The notes: generated from the sequence alone by a model not told the origin. A stretch of 64,000 nucleotides of DNA from Brenneria goodwinii (GCF_002291445.1 NZ_CP014137.1:2666001-2730000), one strand, 5' to 3'. Counted from the stretch's first letter, positions 24,693 through 34,722 are shown. A program made the numbers and translations.

Positions 24693-25946
24693 ATGTCCAT
24701 GCACCTCTCATCAAGAGCGTGGCTGGCGATGTTGCTGTGGCTGCCTGCCGTATCATTTGCGGCAGATCTGGATCTTGATCAGGCTTTACAGGCGGCGGAG
24801 CGCTACTCCGCCGATCTGTCGGCCAATAAGCATCAGATTAGCGCGCTGCAAAACATGGCCGACTCCGCCACGCAACTCCCGGATCCCCAACTCAGATTCG
24901 GCGTAGAAAACCTGCCGTTAGGAGGAAACAACGGCAGCCGGCTGACGCGCGAAGGCATGACGATGCAACGCATCGGCGTCATGCAAACCTATGTCAGCAG
25001 CAGCAAACGCGAGAACAAAGCGCAGTCGTTCCGCGTGGAAGCCGCTAGCCTGCGCAGCAACAGTGAGGCCATCCGCGCCCGCCTGCAACGGGAAACCGCG
25101 CAGGCCTGGCTGGAACTGGCGCTGTCACAGCAAACCCTGAAAGAAGTAAAATCGCTGGTTAACGAAAGCCAGCGGCAGATTCCGTTGCAAAGGGCCAGCG
25201 TCGTCGCCGGCGGCGAAGCCAGCAGCGTGCTGGACGCCCGTCTGACGCTGGCGGCGATGCAGGACAAACTGGCCGATGCGGAACGGGATGTGCAAATCGC
25301 GCGGGCCAGGATGGTCCAGCTTACCGGCATAGCGGATATCAATATCCGCGGCGCACTCCCCCGCTTCGAGCGTTTACCCGCGTCGCCGGATGAACTAAGC
25401 AAAACGATTCATCTGCACCCGGAAATGCAGCTGGCGCAGCGCGAATCCGAACTGGCTCAGGCACGCGCCGCGCAATCCGCGGTGGCGGCCACCCCTGATG
25501 TGGGCGTCGAACTTTACTACGCCAAGCGCGGAGACGACTACGACGATATGGCCGGAATCATGGTGACGGTCGATCTGCCGCTGTTCAAATCCCAGCGCCA
25601 GGATAAAGACTACGCCGCCGACGTGGCGCGCACTCAGGAAGCCCGCGACAGAGTGCTGTTGACCGGCAGGGAGCATCAGGCGCAGCTTGAGACGCTGATA
25701 GCACAGTATCAGGCCGCCCAGTCGCGTTGGCAGCGTCAGAAGAATGAAGTGCTGCCGCTCCAGCAACAGCGCATCAAGCTGATCCAGACCCAGTACCAGT
25801 CCGGCAGCAGCGATCTTGCCGCGGTACTGGAAGCCCGCCGCTCACTGCTCGAAAGCCAGATTGACGCACAAACTACCGCGCGGGAAATGGCTCAGCTTTG
25901 GGCCGCCATCCGCTATCTGACGCCACAGGGAAACCCATTGCAATGA
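24693..25946 (+). CDS. TolC-family outer-membrane factor of heavy-metal efflux
   Basis: 417 residues. A signal peptide ends at SFAADLD, and two outer-membrane-factor repeats follow (about residues 30-215 and 225-410) made of long heptad helices (QRETAQAWLELALSQQTLKEVKSL, DKDYAADVARTQEARDRVLL). It forms the exit duct for the RND pump. It lacks the lipobox cysteine of E. coli CusC, so it is closer to CzcC-type proteins. The stop overlaps the next start (ATGA), so expression is coupled. Confidence 0.88.
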   Translation: MSMHLSSRAWLAMLLWLPAVSFAADLDLDQALQAAERYSADLSANKHQISALQNMADSATQLPDPQLRFGVENLPLGGNNGSRLTREGMTMQRIGVMQTYVSSSKRENKAQSFRVEAASLRSNSEAIRARLQRETAQAWLELALSQQTLKEVKSLVNESQRQIPLQRASVVAGGEASSVLDARLTLAAMQDKLADAERDVQIARARMVQLTGIADINIRGALPRFERLPASPDELSKTIHLHPEMQLAQRESELAQARAAQSAVAATPDVGVELYYAKRGDDYDDMAGIMVTVDLPLFKSQRQDKDYAADVARTQEARDRVLLTGREHQAQLETLIAQYQAAQSRWQRQKNEVLPLQQQRIKLIQTQYQSGSSDLAAVLEARRSLLESQIDAQTTAREMAQLWAAIRYLTPQGNPLQ

Positions 25947-27445
25947 ATAAACCACTCTCAATCAGTCTGCTGACCCTGGCGATCGCCAGCGCTATCGGCG
26001 TCGGTTATTTCTGGGGCAGTCAACAACATCGAACGGTTGCGACAGACGCTCAGCCCCAGAGCGAACGCCCGGTTCTGTATTGGTATGATCCGATGGTGCC
26101 GGATAAACGCTTTGATAAACCGGGCAAATCGCCGTTTATGGATATGCAGCTTATTCCCCGCTACGCCGATGAAGCGCAGGATGACGGCGGCGTCACCATC
26201 AGCGCCCGCCAGCAGCAAAATCTGGGGGTTCGCACCGCACCGGCGGAGATACGAACCATCAACACGCAAACGCCCGGCTATGGCACCGTGACGCTCAATG
26301 AGCGCGGGCTGCATACGATAGTCGCGCCCAGCGGCGGCATTGTCGAACAGCTTAACGTGAATGCGCTGCAACAGCAGGTTAAGAAAGGGGAAACGCTGGC
26401 GACATTGTGGAACCCCGCCTGGACAGCGGCACAGCAGGAATATCTGGCGGTACGCCAGCTCGGGGATAGCGCGCTGACGCAGGCTGCGCGTCAAAAACTG
26501 GCTCTGCAGTTCATGCCGGAAACCGTGATCCGCCAGGTGGAGCGTAGCGGACAACCGCAATCGCGCATGACCATTACCGCGCCGGAAGCCGGTTACGTGA
26601 ATAAGCTGGAAGTGCGGGCGGGAATGCAGTTAACCCCTGCGCAGCCGTTATTCGAGCTGGCCAGCCTGGATCCCGTCTGGGTAGAGGTGGATTACCCGGA
26701 AGTACAGGCGGCGCAGCTAACCATCGGCGGAGAAATGAGCGCCAGCAGCAGTGCCTGGCCGGGAATAACCTTCCGCGGCACCATTGGCGAACTGTTGCCG
26801 ATACTGGACAGCACGACGCGAACATTAAAAGCGCGCGTCGTATTGGCGAACCCCCAGCAGCAACTAAAACCGGGCATGTACCTGTCGCTGCAGGTTGCCG
26901 GCCAAAAACCACAGCCGCGTCTGATGATCCCGCAACAGGCATTATTGATTAGCGGTACTCAGAACCGGGTCTTGCTAAGCGAAGGCGATGGCCACTTCGT
27001 TCCCCGTAAGGTCACCGTCGGGGTCGTGCAGAACGACTGGGCGGAAATCACCGACGGTCTTCAGGAAGGCGACGCCGTTGTCACCTCAGGCCAGTTCCTG
27101 ATCGACTCCGAAGCCAGTCTGCGTAGTTCTCTTGCTCAGTTTGGCGACGAACAGCCGGAGGCATCGCCCCAGGGAAATAGTGAGCAGACCGCTGGCGGTC
27201 AATCGGGCTACCAGACGCAGGGGATAATTAAAGCCATCAACGGTAATCAGCTGACCATTGAGCATGATGCGGTTCCGGCGCTTAACTGGTCTCCGATGAC
27301 CATGGACTTCACCCTGCCGCAAGGTGGCCTGCCGCAAGGTATTAACATCGGCAGCAGGGTCAGCTTTCGTTTCATCATGGATGATAGCGGCATTCATATA
27401 CAGGAAATCTCGCCGGTCGATGCCGGACATGGAGGCCACCAATGA
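25943..27445 (+). CDS. cusB: Efflux periplasmic adaptor CusB with C-terminal CusF domain
   Basis: 500 residues. An N-terminal anchor or signal helix is followed by a heavy-metal-binding domain (YWYDPMVPDKRFDKPGKSPF, then MDMQLIP; about residues 42-70), then lipoyl, barrel and hairpin parts of an RND adaptor (MTITAPEAGYVNKLEVRAGM near 205). After LIDSEASLRSSL near 395, a Gly/Gln linker leads to a complete CusF-like domain (QGIIKAINGNQLTIEHDAVPAL, then NWSPMTMDFTLP) and a His-rich end DAGHGGHQ. E. coli CusB has no such extension. ATG 25943 overlaps the previous stop. Confidence 0.9.
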   Translation: MNKPLSISLLTLAIASAIGVGYFWGSQQHRTVATDAQPQSERPVLYWYDPMVPDKRFDKPGKSPFMDMQLIPRYADEAQDDGGVTISARQQQNLGVRTAPAEIRTINTQTPGYGTVTLNERGLHTIVAPSGGIVEQLNVNALQQQVKKGETLATLWNPAWTAAQQEYLAVRQLGDSALTQAARQKLALQFMPETVIRQVERSGQPQSRMTITAPEAGYVNKLEVRAGMQLTPAQPLFELASLDPVWVEVDYPEVQAAQLTIGGEMSASSSAWPGITFRGTIGELLPILDSTTRTLKARVVLANPQQQLKPGMYLSLQVAGQKPQPRLMIPQQALLISGTQNRVLLSEGDGHFVPRKVTVGVVQNDWAEITDGLQEGDAVVTSGQFLIDSEASLRSSLAQFGDEQPEASPQGNSEQTAGGQSGYQTQGIIKAINGNQLTIEHDAVPALNWSPMTMDFTLPQGGLPQGINIGSRVSFRFIMDDSGIHIQEISPVDAGHGGHQ

Positions 27446-30400
27446 TTGCTTATGTCATCCGCTGGTCGTTGAAAAACCGGCTGTTGGTGCTGTTGGCGGC
27501 GTTATTGATGGCGGCCTGGGGGATAATGTCTCTACAGAAAGCGCCGCTGGATGCCTTACCCGACCTTTCAGATGTGCAGGTGATTATCCGCGTCAGCTAT
27601 CCGGGCAAAGCCCCGCAGGTGGTGGAAAATCAGGTCACCTACCCGCTGACCACCACCATGCTGTCGGTGCCGGGGGCGAAAACGGTGCGCGGTTTTTCCA
27701 TGTTCGGCGACGCTTACGTCTATATTCTGTTCGAAGACGGCACCGATCCCTACTGGGCCCGCTCCCGCGTGCTGGAATATCTCAGCCAGGTGCAGTCCAG
27801 TCTGCCCGCCGAGGCCAAAACCTCCCTTGGCCCCGATGCCACCGGCGTCGGCTGGATCTATGAATATGCCCTCGTCGATCGCAGCGGTACGCATAGTCTG
27901 GCCGATCTGCGCGGCATACAAGACTGGCTGCTAAAATTCGAGCTGAAAACCATCCCTAACGTCGCCGAGATCGCCAGCGTCGGCGGCATGGTAAAGCAGT
28001 ATCAGGTGGTGGTCGATCCGGAACGGATGCGTACGCAAAATATTACCCATCAGCAAATCATTAGCGCCATTCAGGCGGCGAATCAGGAAAGCGGCGGTTC
28101 GGTACTGGAATTGGGTGAAGCGGAATATATGGTGCGCACATCCGGCTATTTGCAAAGCGCGCAGGATTTCAATCAGGTCGTCGTTACCATGCGCAACGGC
28201 ATCCCGGTTTTACTGCAGGATGTCGCCACCCTGCGGGAAGGGCCGGAAATGCGCCGGGGCATCGCTGAACTCAATGGCGAAGGCGAAGTGGCCGGCGGCA
28301 TTATTGTCTTGCGCTATGGCAAAAATGCGCTGGAGACGCTGCATGCGGTTAAAGCCCGGCTCAAGGACATTCAGAAAAGCCTGCCGGCCGGCGTGGAGAT
28401 CGTTCCCACCTATGACCGCTCCCAACTGATTGAGCAGGCGATCAAAACCCTGAGCCACAAGCTACTGGAAGAGTTTGCCGTGGTTACCGTTATCTGCGCG
28501 CTCTTTCTGTTTCATTTTCGTTCGGCGCTGGTGGCGATCATCAGCCTGCCGCTGGGGATCCTGGGCGCGTTTATCATCATGCGTTATCAAGGCGTCAACG
28601 CCAACATCATGTCGCTGGGCGGCATCGCGATTGCGATTGGCGCCATGGTGGATGCGGCAATCGTAATGATAGAAAACATGCACAAAGTGGTTGAACAGTG
28701 GCGGCATAACCATCCGGGGAAAACCCCGCAGGATAAGGAATGGTGGCAACTGGCCGAACGCGCGGCGACCGAAGTCGGCCCGGCGCTGTTTTGCAGCCTG
28801 CTGATCATCACGCTGTCATTCATTCCGGTTTTTTCGCTGGAAGCGCAGGAAGGACGGATGTTCTCGCCGCTGGCCTTCACTAAAACCTATGCGATGGCGG
28901 TCGCCGCCGGACTAGGGATCACCCTGGTTCCGGTACTGATGGGCTATTTTGTGCGCGGAAAAATTCCTGATGAACAGGCTAATCCGCTAAACCGTTGGTT
29001 GATCGCGTTATACCACCCGGTGCTGCAGAAGGTACTGAGCTACCCGAAAACCACCCTGTTGATCGCCGGCGGCGCACTGTTGCTCACCCTGTTCCCGCTT
29101 AGCCGCCTTGGCAGCGAATTCATGCCGCCGCTGGATGAAGGCGATCTGCTCTATATGCCATCGACCCTGCCCGGGATTTCCGCCCGGGAAGCGGCCCGCC
29201 TATTGCAGCAGACAGACCGGCTGATCAAAACCGTTCCCGAAGTTGAATCGGTTTTTGGTAAAGCAGGCAGGGCCGAAACCGCCACCGATCCGGCGCCGTT
29301 AACCATGCTGGAAAGCACTATTCGCCTGAAACCGCGTGAGCAGTGGCGGCCGGGAATGACCATGGACAAGCTGATTGCCGAACTGGATAGCACCGTCAAC
29401 GTACCGGGGATCGCCAACGTTTGGGTACCGCCGATCCGTAACCGCCTGGATATGCTGGCAACCGGTATCAAAAGCCCGGTGGGCATCAAGGTAAACGGCA
29501 ATAACTTGCAGGATATCGAACGCGTAGCCGCGCAAATCGAACAGGTAGTGAAAAACGTGCCGGGGGTAACATCCGCTCTGGCCGAACGCCTGGCCGGCGG
29601 CCGTTATATCGATATTGATATCGATCGCCAACGGGCGGCCCGCTACGGCGTTTCGGTGGAAGAGTTGCAGTCTCTGGTATCAACGCTGATTGGCGGACAG
29701 AATATTGGTGAAACCATTGAAGGCCGCCAGCGTTATCCCATCAACATCCGCTACCCCCGCGAGTTGCGCGACTCGCTGGAAAAGCTGCGCGATTTACCGG
29801 TAGTGACCGACGGCGGCGCTCGCGTCACGCTGGCCGAATTGGCCGATATCCGCGTCAGCGAAGGCCCGCCGATGCTGAAAAGTGAAAATGGCCGCCTGTC
29901 CGACTGGATTTATGTCGACCTGCGCGGCCGGGATCTGAAATCCGCCGTCGAGGAGATGCAGCAAACCGTTGCCCGGCAGGTAACGTTGCCCGAAGGCATT
30001 TCACTTAGCTGGTCCGGGCAATTCGAATACCTGGAACGCGCGACGGAGAAAATGAAAATTGTCGTTCCGTTCACGCTGCTGATTATTTTCGTACTGCTGT
30101 ACGTCACGTTTAACCGCATCAGGGACGCGCTGCTGATTATGGCTACCCTGCCCTTTGCGTTAATCGGCGGGGTCTGGTTGCTCTATATTCTCGGCTATAA
30201 TCTCTCCGTTGCCGGCGCGGTAGGGTTCATCGCTCTGGCCGGCGTTTCGGCGGAATTCGGCGTCATTATGTTGCTCTACCTCAATCATGCCGTGGAGAAA
30301 CACCGCGTGGCGGGGCAGCCGTTATCCCGGCAGCAATTAATGGATGCCATTCATGAAGGCGCCGTACTGCGCGTGCGGCCTAAAATGATGACCGTCGCGA

Positions 30401-30579
30401 CGATCATGGCCGGTTTATTGCCGATCATGTGGGGCGGCGGCAGCGGCTCAGAGATTATGCAGCGCATCGCCGCCCCGATGATTGGCGGTATGGTCAGCGC
30501 CCCGCTGCTTTCCATGTTGGTGATCCCGGCGGTTTATCTGTTATTGCACAAGAATGATTCGAATCGGCTGAAACGATAA
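27442..30579 (+). CDS. cusA: Heavy-metal RND efflux pump CusA
   Basis: 1045 residues; the inner-membrane proton/metal antiporter of the Cu(I)/Ag(I)-exporting CusCBA type. It has 12 predicted membrane helices and two large periplasmic loops. Family motifs include APLDALPDLSDVQVIIRVSYPGKAPQ near the N terminus, GGIAIAIGAMVDAAIVMIENMHK in helix 4 and EGAVLRVRPKMMTVATIMAGLLPIMW near helix 11. Met residues needed for Cu/Ag transfer occur in the periplasmic part. The ATG overlaps the cusB stop. No cusRS-like regulator lies beside the operon. Confidence 0.93.
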   Translation: MIAYVIRWSLKNRLLVLLAALLMAAWGIMSLQKAPLDALPDLSDVQVIIRVSYPGKAPQVVENQVTYPLTTTMLSVPGAKTVRGFSMFGDAYVYILFEDGTDPYWARSRVLEYLSQVQSSLPAEAKTSLGPDATGVGWIYEYALVDRSGTHSLADLRGIQDWLLKFELKTIPNVAEIASVGGMVKQYQVVVDPERMRTQNITHQQIISAIQAANQESGGSVLELGEAEYMVRTSGYLQSAQDFNQVVVTMRNGIPVLLQDVATLREGPEMRRGIAELNGEGEVAGGIIVLRYGKNALETLHAVKARLKDIQKSLPAGVEIVPTYDRSQLIEQAIKTLSHKLLEEFAVVTVICALFLFHFRSALVAIISLPLGILGAFIIMRYQGVNANIMSLGGIAIAIGAMVDAAIVMIENMHKVVEQWRHNHPGKTPQDKEWWQLAERAATEVGPALFCSLLIITLSFIPVFSLEAQEGRMFSPLAFTKTYAMAVAAGLGITLVPVLMGYFVRGKIPDEQANPLNRWLIALYHPVLQKVLSYPKTTLLIAGGALLLTLFPLSRLGSEFMPPLDEGDLLYMPSTLPGISAREAARLLQQTDRLIKTVPEVESVFGKAGRAETATDPAPLTMLESTIRLKPREQWRPGMTMDKLIAELDSTVNVPGIANVWVPPIRNRLDMLATGIKSPVGIKVNGNNLQDIERVAAQIEQVVKNVPGVTSALAERLAGGRYIDIDIDRQRAARYGVSVEELQSLVSTLIGGQNIGETIEGRQRYPINIRYPRELRDSLEKLRDLPVVTDGGARVTLAELADIRVSEGPPMLKSENGRLSDWIYVDLRGRDLKSAVEEMQQTVARQVTLPEGISLSWSGQFEYLERATEKMKIVVPFTLLIIFVLLYVTFNRIRDALLIMATLPFALIGGVWLLYILGYNLSVAGAVGFIALAGVSAEFGVIMLLYLNHAVEKHRVAGQPLSRQQLMDAIHEGAVLRVRPKMMTVATIMAGLLPIMWGGGSGSEIMQRIAAPMIGGMVSAPLLSMLVIPAVYLLLHKNDSNRLKR

Positions 30580-30664
30580 AGCAGAGCGTGATTTTGAGCA
30601 AAAATAGCGCGGTTAAATGGCGTAGAGTATCGACTATCGATTGCCGATAACCGCCCTCGCCCCC

Positions 30665-30670
30665 TATAAT
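30665..30670 (+). promoter_or_regulatory. -10 box of gpmA
   Basis: A consensus TATAAT lies 46 bases before the gpmA start, and the leader ends in a strong GAAGGAG Shine-Dalgarno sequence. No equally good -35 box is seen. Confidence 0.55.
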
Positions 30671-30715
30671 GGAACGAGTTATCACAGAAATCTTAGGATA
30701 TGAAGGAGTTTAGCT

Positions 30716-31468
30716 ATGGCTGTAACTAAGCTGGTACTGGTAAGACACGGTGAGAGCCAGTGGAACAACGAAAACCGCTTCACGGGCTGGTACGATGTCG
30801 ATCTGTCCGACAAAGGTCGTTCAGAAGCGAAAGCCGCCGGTAAGTTACTTAAAGATGAAGGTTTTGCCTTTGACTTTGCTTACACTTCCGTGCTGAAACG
30901 TGCTATTCACACGCTGTGGAATATACTGGACGAGCTGGATCAAGCCTGGCTGCCAGTGGAAAAATGCTGGAAACTGAATGAACGTCATTACGGTGCGCTG
31001 CAAGGTCTGAACAAAGCAGAAACCGCTGAAAAATACGGTGACGAACAAGTTAAGCAGTGGCGTCGTGGTTTTGCCGTTACGCCGCCGGAACTGACCCGCG
31101 ATGACGAACGTTTCCCTGGCCACGATCCACGCTACGCTTCTCTGAGCGACAAAGAGCTTCCGCTGACCGAAAGCCTGGCCCTGACCATCGAACGTGTTGT
31201 TCCTTACTGGAATGAAACCATCCTGCCACGCATTAAAAGCGGCGAACGCGTCATTATCGCCGCTCACGGCAACTCTCTGCGTGCGCTGGTTAAATACCTG
31301 GACAACATGGGCGAAGACGAAATTCTTGAACTGAATATCCCGACCGGCGTGCCGTTGGTTTATGAATTCGATGAAAACTTCAAACCGATCAAACACTACT
31401 ATCTGGGCAATGCTGACGAAATCGCAGCAAAAGCCGCAGCGGTAGCGAACCAGGGTAAAGCCAAGTAA
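30716..31468 (+). CDS. gpmA: 2,3-bisphosphoglycerate-dependent phosphoglycerate mutase
   Basis: Interconverts 3- and 2-phosphoglycerate in glycolysis and gluconeogenesis. It has 250 residues like E. coli GpmA. The phospho-histidine motif is LVRHGESQWN (His11) and the second histidine is in AAHGNSLRALVKYL near 184. The proton donor Glu is in NERHYGALQGLNK. Codon choice (CTG, CGT, GAA) is typical of a highly expressed gene. Confidence 0.97.
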   Translation: MAVTKLVLVRHGESQWNNENRFTGWYDVDLSDKGRSEAKAAGKLLKDEGFAFDFAYTSVLKRAIHTLWNILDELDQAWLPVEKCWKLNERHYGALQGLNKAETAEKYGDEQVKQWRRGFAVTPPELTRDDERFPGHDPRYASLSDKELPLTESLALTIERVVPYWNETILPRIKSGERVIIAAHGNSLRALVKYLDNMGEDEILELNIPTGVPLVYEFDENFKPIKHYYLGNADEIAAKAAAVANQGKAK

Positions 31469-31491
31469 TTACACGGCTTAACCAGTAAAAT

Positions 31492-31518
31492 AAACCCGGC
31501 CAGCGCGCCGGGTTTTTT
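31492..31518. terminator. Bidirectional terminator between gpmA and aroG
   Basis: Stem AACCCGGC / GCCGGGTT with a six-base loop, followed by a T run on the plus strand (GGGTTTTTTAT) and by an A/T-rich tail on the other. It lies between convergent genes. Confidence 0.88.
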
Positions 31519-31537
31519 ATTACGCGCCGTTCAGCGG

Positions 31538-32593
31538 TTATTTGCTGCGGCGTGCGCGAACGGCCGTCGCCAACTGACGCAACAATACTTCCGTATCTTC
31601 CCAACCGATACAGGCATCCGTCACGCTCTTGCCATAGACCAACGGCTTGCCGCTTTCCAGATTCTGGTTGCCTTCAACCAAAGCGCTTTCGACCATCACG
31701 CCCATAATCGCTTTTTCGCCCTGCGCAATCTGGCTGCTGACGTCTTCACACACTTCCATCTGCTTTTTGAACTGCTTACTGCTGTTCGCATGGCTGAAGT
31801 CAATCATCACCTGCGGTGACAATCCCGCTTTTTCCAGACCGGCTTTGACCTCTTTAACATGTTCCGCGCTGTAATTCGGCGTCTTGCCGCCACGCAGAAT
31901 GATATGGCAATCGCCGTTGCCGCTGGTATTAACAATCGCGGAATGCCCCCATTTGGTGACGGACAGGAAACAATGCGGCGCGCTGGCGGCGTTAATCGCG
32001 TCAATAGCGACCTTAATGGTGCCGTCAGTGCCATTCTTAAAACCAACCGGGCAGGACAAACCAGAAGCTAACTCGCGGTGTACCTGGGATTCGGTGGTGC
32101 GTGCGCCGATCGCTCCCCAGCTCATCAGATCCGCAACGTACTGCGGGGTGATCATATCCAGAAACTCGCCGGCGGCCGGCAAGCCCATGTCGTTAATTTC
32201 CAGCAACAGTTGGCGCGCAATGCTCAGCCCATCGTTGATCTGGTAACTATGATCCAGATGAGGATCGTTAATAAGTCCTTTCCAACCCACCGTGGTACGC
32301 GGTTTTTCGAAATAAACCCGCATCACCACTTCCAGATCGTCGCTCAATTCCTGACGTAATTTAAGCAGACGGGCGGCATATTCTTTCGCCGCCTTGGGGT
32401 CGTGAATAGAACAAGGACCAATAATAACCAGCAGGCGATCGTCATTGCCGTTAAGTATTTTGTGAATGGCGGTACGCGTAAACGAGACAATTTCCGCAGC
32501 GCGATCGGTGGCCGGGAATTTTTCCAACAGCGCAACCGGCGGTAAAAGTTCCTTAATGTCTTTGATTCTTAAGTCATCATTTTGGTAATTCAT
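31538..32593 (-). CDS. aroG: DAHP synthase AroG (Phe-type)
   Basis: Condenses phosphoenolpyruvate with erythrose 4-phosphate, the entry step to chorismate and the aromatic amino acids. 351 residues. It opens MNYQNDDLRIKDIKELLPPVALLEKFPAT, which fits the phenylalanine-sensitive AroG and not AroF or AroH. Metal and substrate motifs are IGPCSIHD, EKPRTTVGWKGL, GARTTESQ, KNGTDGT, HCFLSVTKWGHSA and MIDFSHANSSK. Confidence 0.96.
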   Translation of the reverse strand: MNYQNDDLRIKDIKELLPPVALLEKFPATDRAAEIVSFTRTAIHKILNGNDDRLLVIIGPCSIHDPKAAKEYAARLLKLRQELSDDLEVVMRVYFEKPRTTVGWKGLINDPHLDHSYQINDGLSIARQLLLEINDMGLPAAGEFLDMITPQYVADLMSWGAIGARTTESQVHRELASGLSCPVGFKNGTDGTIKVAIDAINAASAPHCFLSVTKWGHSAIVNTSGNGDCHIILRGGKTPNYSAEHVKEVKAGLEKAGLSPQVMIDFSHANSSKQFKKQMEVCEDVSSQIAQGEKAIMGVMVESALVEGNQNLESGKPLVYGKSVTDACIGWEDTEVLLRQLATAVRARRSK

Positions 32594-33021
32594 AATAATT
32601 CCATCAATTTCAAAACGGTATTTTCAACCCACATCCAACGCGCGCCACCGGCATACAAGATAGCTGATAGATTGAGAAGCGGAGCTGCTCATATTGCAGG
32701 TTGACTATTATATGTTAAGCAAGCGACTTAATCGCGCTGAAATCGACTGTGTTTGCATGATCAAATACTGTCAGATACGGATAAGAATACGTTAGCCTGG
32801 CGCGGAAATGCCGTCATACGTTACTCAGCGAGATGCCATACCCAGTAGATTTCGGATTGTATCAAGGCGGCGGCCAAATAATAAGACCAACGCAGATGCA
32901 ATCTGCAAGGCGAAAGGTATAAGCTTATCAGGACACAGCACATTGATTATCAGCAGAATATTTTTTTACTGTCGATTACCGTACAGTGGTAAATCGGCTT
33001 ATACCCAACGCAGGACAGACG
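32594..33021. other. Divergent aroG-zitB promoter region
   Basis: 428 bases without a gene. I see no clear TyrR box for aroG. Close to zitB an inverted repeat, ACTGT and ACAGT separated by ten bases (about 32969-32988), might be an operator, but I cannot name the regulator. Confidence 0.45.
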
Positions 33022-33942
33022 ATGGCACATTCGCACAACCACGCAGAATCGGGCAACAGTAAACGGCTGTTAGCTGCATTTATTGTTACCGCGACTTTCA
33101 TGGTGGCGGAGATTGTTGGCGGTTTATATTCCGGCTCATTGGCCCTGATCGCCGATGCCGGTCATATGTTAACCGATGCCGCCGCGTTGTTCGTGGCTTT
33201 ATTAGCCGTACGTTTCGCTCAGCGGAAACCCAATGCCCGCCATACGTTTGGCTACTTACGCCTGACCACTCTCGCCGCGTTCGTCAATGCGCTGACCTTG
33301 GTGGTCATTACCGCGTTCATATTCTGGGAAGCCATCCAGCGCTTTTATGACCCCCAACCAGTGGCAAGTCTGCCAATGCTGCTTATCGCCATTGCCGGTC
33401 TGGTGGCGAATCTTGTTGCGTTCTGGCTGCTGCATCATGGCAGTGAAGAGAAAAATATCAATGTCCGGGCGGCGGCGCTGCATGTACTGGGGGATTTGCT
33501 GGGTTCGGTCGGCGCTATCGTCGCCGCGCTGATTATCCTGTTTACCGACTGGACGCCGATTGACCCTATCCTGTCCATTTTGGTGTCCTGCCTGGTGTTA
33601 CGCAGCGCGTGGGCGCTGATGAAAGAGAGTATTCATGAACTGCTGGAAGGAACGCCGAACCAGATAAGCGTTGATGCACTGAAAAAGGATCTGACCCTCA
33701 ACATACCGGAAGTCAGAAATATTCATCATGTCCATCTCTGGCAGGTTGGCGAAAAGCCGTTAATGACGCTCCATGCGCAGGTTATTCCGCCTTATGATCA
33801 TGATGCGTTATTAAACCGTATTCAGGATTATCTGTTGAAACATTATCAGATTGGTCACTCCACGATTCAAATGGAGTACCAGCGCTGTGATGACGACCAC
33901 TGCGATATCCACCATGCAGAAGACCATCACCACCATCATTAA
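33022..33942 (+). CDS. zitB: Zinc exporter of the cation diffusion family
   Basis: Exports Zn(II) from the cytoplasm in exchange for protons. 306 residues with six predicted helices. The metal site pairs are in IADAGHMLTDAAAL (helix 2) and ALHVLGDLLGS (helix 5). The N terminus starts MAHSHNH and the C terminus ends in a His-rich tail (CDIHHAEDHHHHH). ATG 33022 follows AGGACAG. Same place as in E. coli, between aroG and pnuC. Confidence 0.93.
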   Translation: MAHSHNHAESGNSKRLLAAFIVTATFMVAEIVGGLYSGSLALIADAGHMLTDAAALFVALLAVRFAQRKPNARHTFGYLRLTTLAAFVNALTLVVITAFIFWEAIQRFYDPQPVASLPMLLIAIAGLVANLVAFWLLHHGSEEKNINVRAAALHVLGDLLGSVGAIVAALIILFTDWTPIDPILSILVSCLVLRSAWALMKESIHELLEGTPNQISVDALKKDLTLNIPEVRNIHHVHLWQVGEKPLMTLHAQVIPPYDHDALLNRIQDYLLKHYQIGHSTIQMEYQRCDDDHCDIHHAEDHHHHH

Positions 33943-33950
33943 ATTCACGA

Positions 33951-33976
33951 AAAGCGACTCAGGCGGGAGCCGCTTT
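33951..33976. terminator. Terminator between zitB and pnuC
   Basis: Stem AAAGCGACTC / GGAGCCGCTTT with one mismatch between the two convergent genes; it can serve both directions. Confidence 0.5.
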
Positions 33977-33996
33977 ATAGATAATGCGAGCGGGTT

Positions 33997-34722
33997 TTAC
34001 GCCCCGGCAGATAACGGTGCGGAATGGTTTTCCCGGGCGCTCTTAATCCATAGCCAGGAACCATTCAGTGCGATTAACGTCAGAATGGCGTATTCCACCG
34101 CCATCGCGTAAACGCCCTGATAGGCGAAAATCACCACGCAAATCACATCAATAACCACCCACAGCAGCCAATTTTCGACGTATTTACGCGTCATCAGGAT
34201 CATGGCGACAATCGACAACACCGTCATCGTGGAATCCCAGAATGGGAAAGCGTCCGGCTGCAGATCCGGCATCTGTACGCCTAACCCGAGCATCTGCATA
34301 CCTGAAACCGCAATACGCGTCAAAGCGGCAAAAAACGCGTCGATGTAAAGCGTCATCAATCCAATCGCGACCACACACACGACGGCCCAACCGATCAGTT
34401 TCGATAACGGAAGCCAGCGGATTTTGAGTTCCACTTCATGCGAATCGGTCTTGCGCGTCCAGGCATACCAGCCATAAATATTGGCGGCAAAAAAGAAAAA
34501 TTGCAGCAACAGGCTGGCGTAGAGCTGAATCTGGAAAAAAATCACCGCAAACAGCGTGACATTAATCAAACCAAACAAATAGTTAATGGTTTTTTCCAGA
34601 CTTGCCAGCCAGATGCAGAGCAACCCGAATAACGTACCAACCGCCTCTATCCAGGAGAGATCGTATCCGCCTGCGCCTAAAGGGATGTGAACCAAAATAT
34701 TGCTGGTACTAAAAAAGTCCAT
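33997..34722 (-). CDS. pnuC: Nicotinamide riboside transporter PnuC
   Basis: Brings nicotinamide riboside across the inner membrane for NAD synthesis. 241 residues and about seven helices; LLCIWLASLEKTINYLFGLINV and YGWYAWTRK are family features, with the C-terminal helix block NWLLWVVIDVICVVIFAYQGVY. It follows nadA on the same strand after 142 bases, an NAD-biosynthesis operon as in E. coli. Confidence 0.94.
   Translation of the reverse strand: MDFFSTSNILVHIPLGAGGYDLSWIEAVGTLFGLLCIWLASLEKTINYLFGLINVTLFAVIFFQIQLYASLLLQFFFFAANIYGWYAWTRKTDSHEVELKIRWLPLSKLIGWAVVCVVAIGLMTLYIDAFFAALTRIAVSGMQMLGLGVQMPDLQPDAFPFWDSTMTVLSIVAMILMTRKYVENWLLWVVIDVICVVIFAYQGVYAMAVEYAILTLIALNGSWLWIKSARENHSAPLSAGA

Noticed and set aside
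32969..32988. ACTGT...ACAGT inverted repeat upstream of zitB as a Zur or ZntR site
   Set aside because: It matches neither consensus well; noted in the region entry without naming a regulator.
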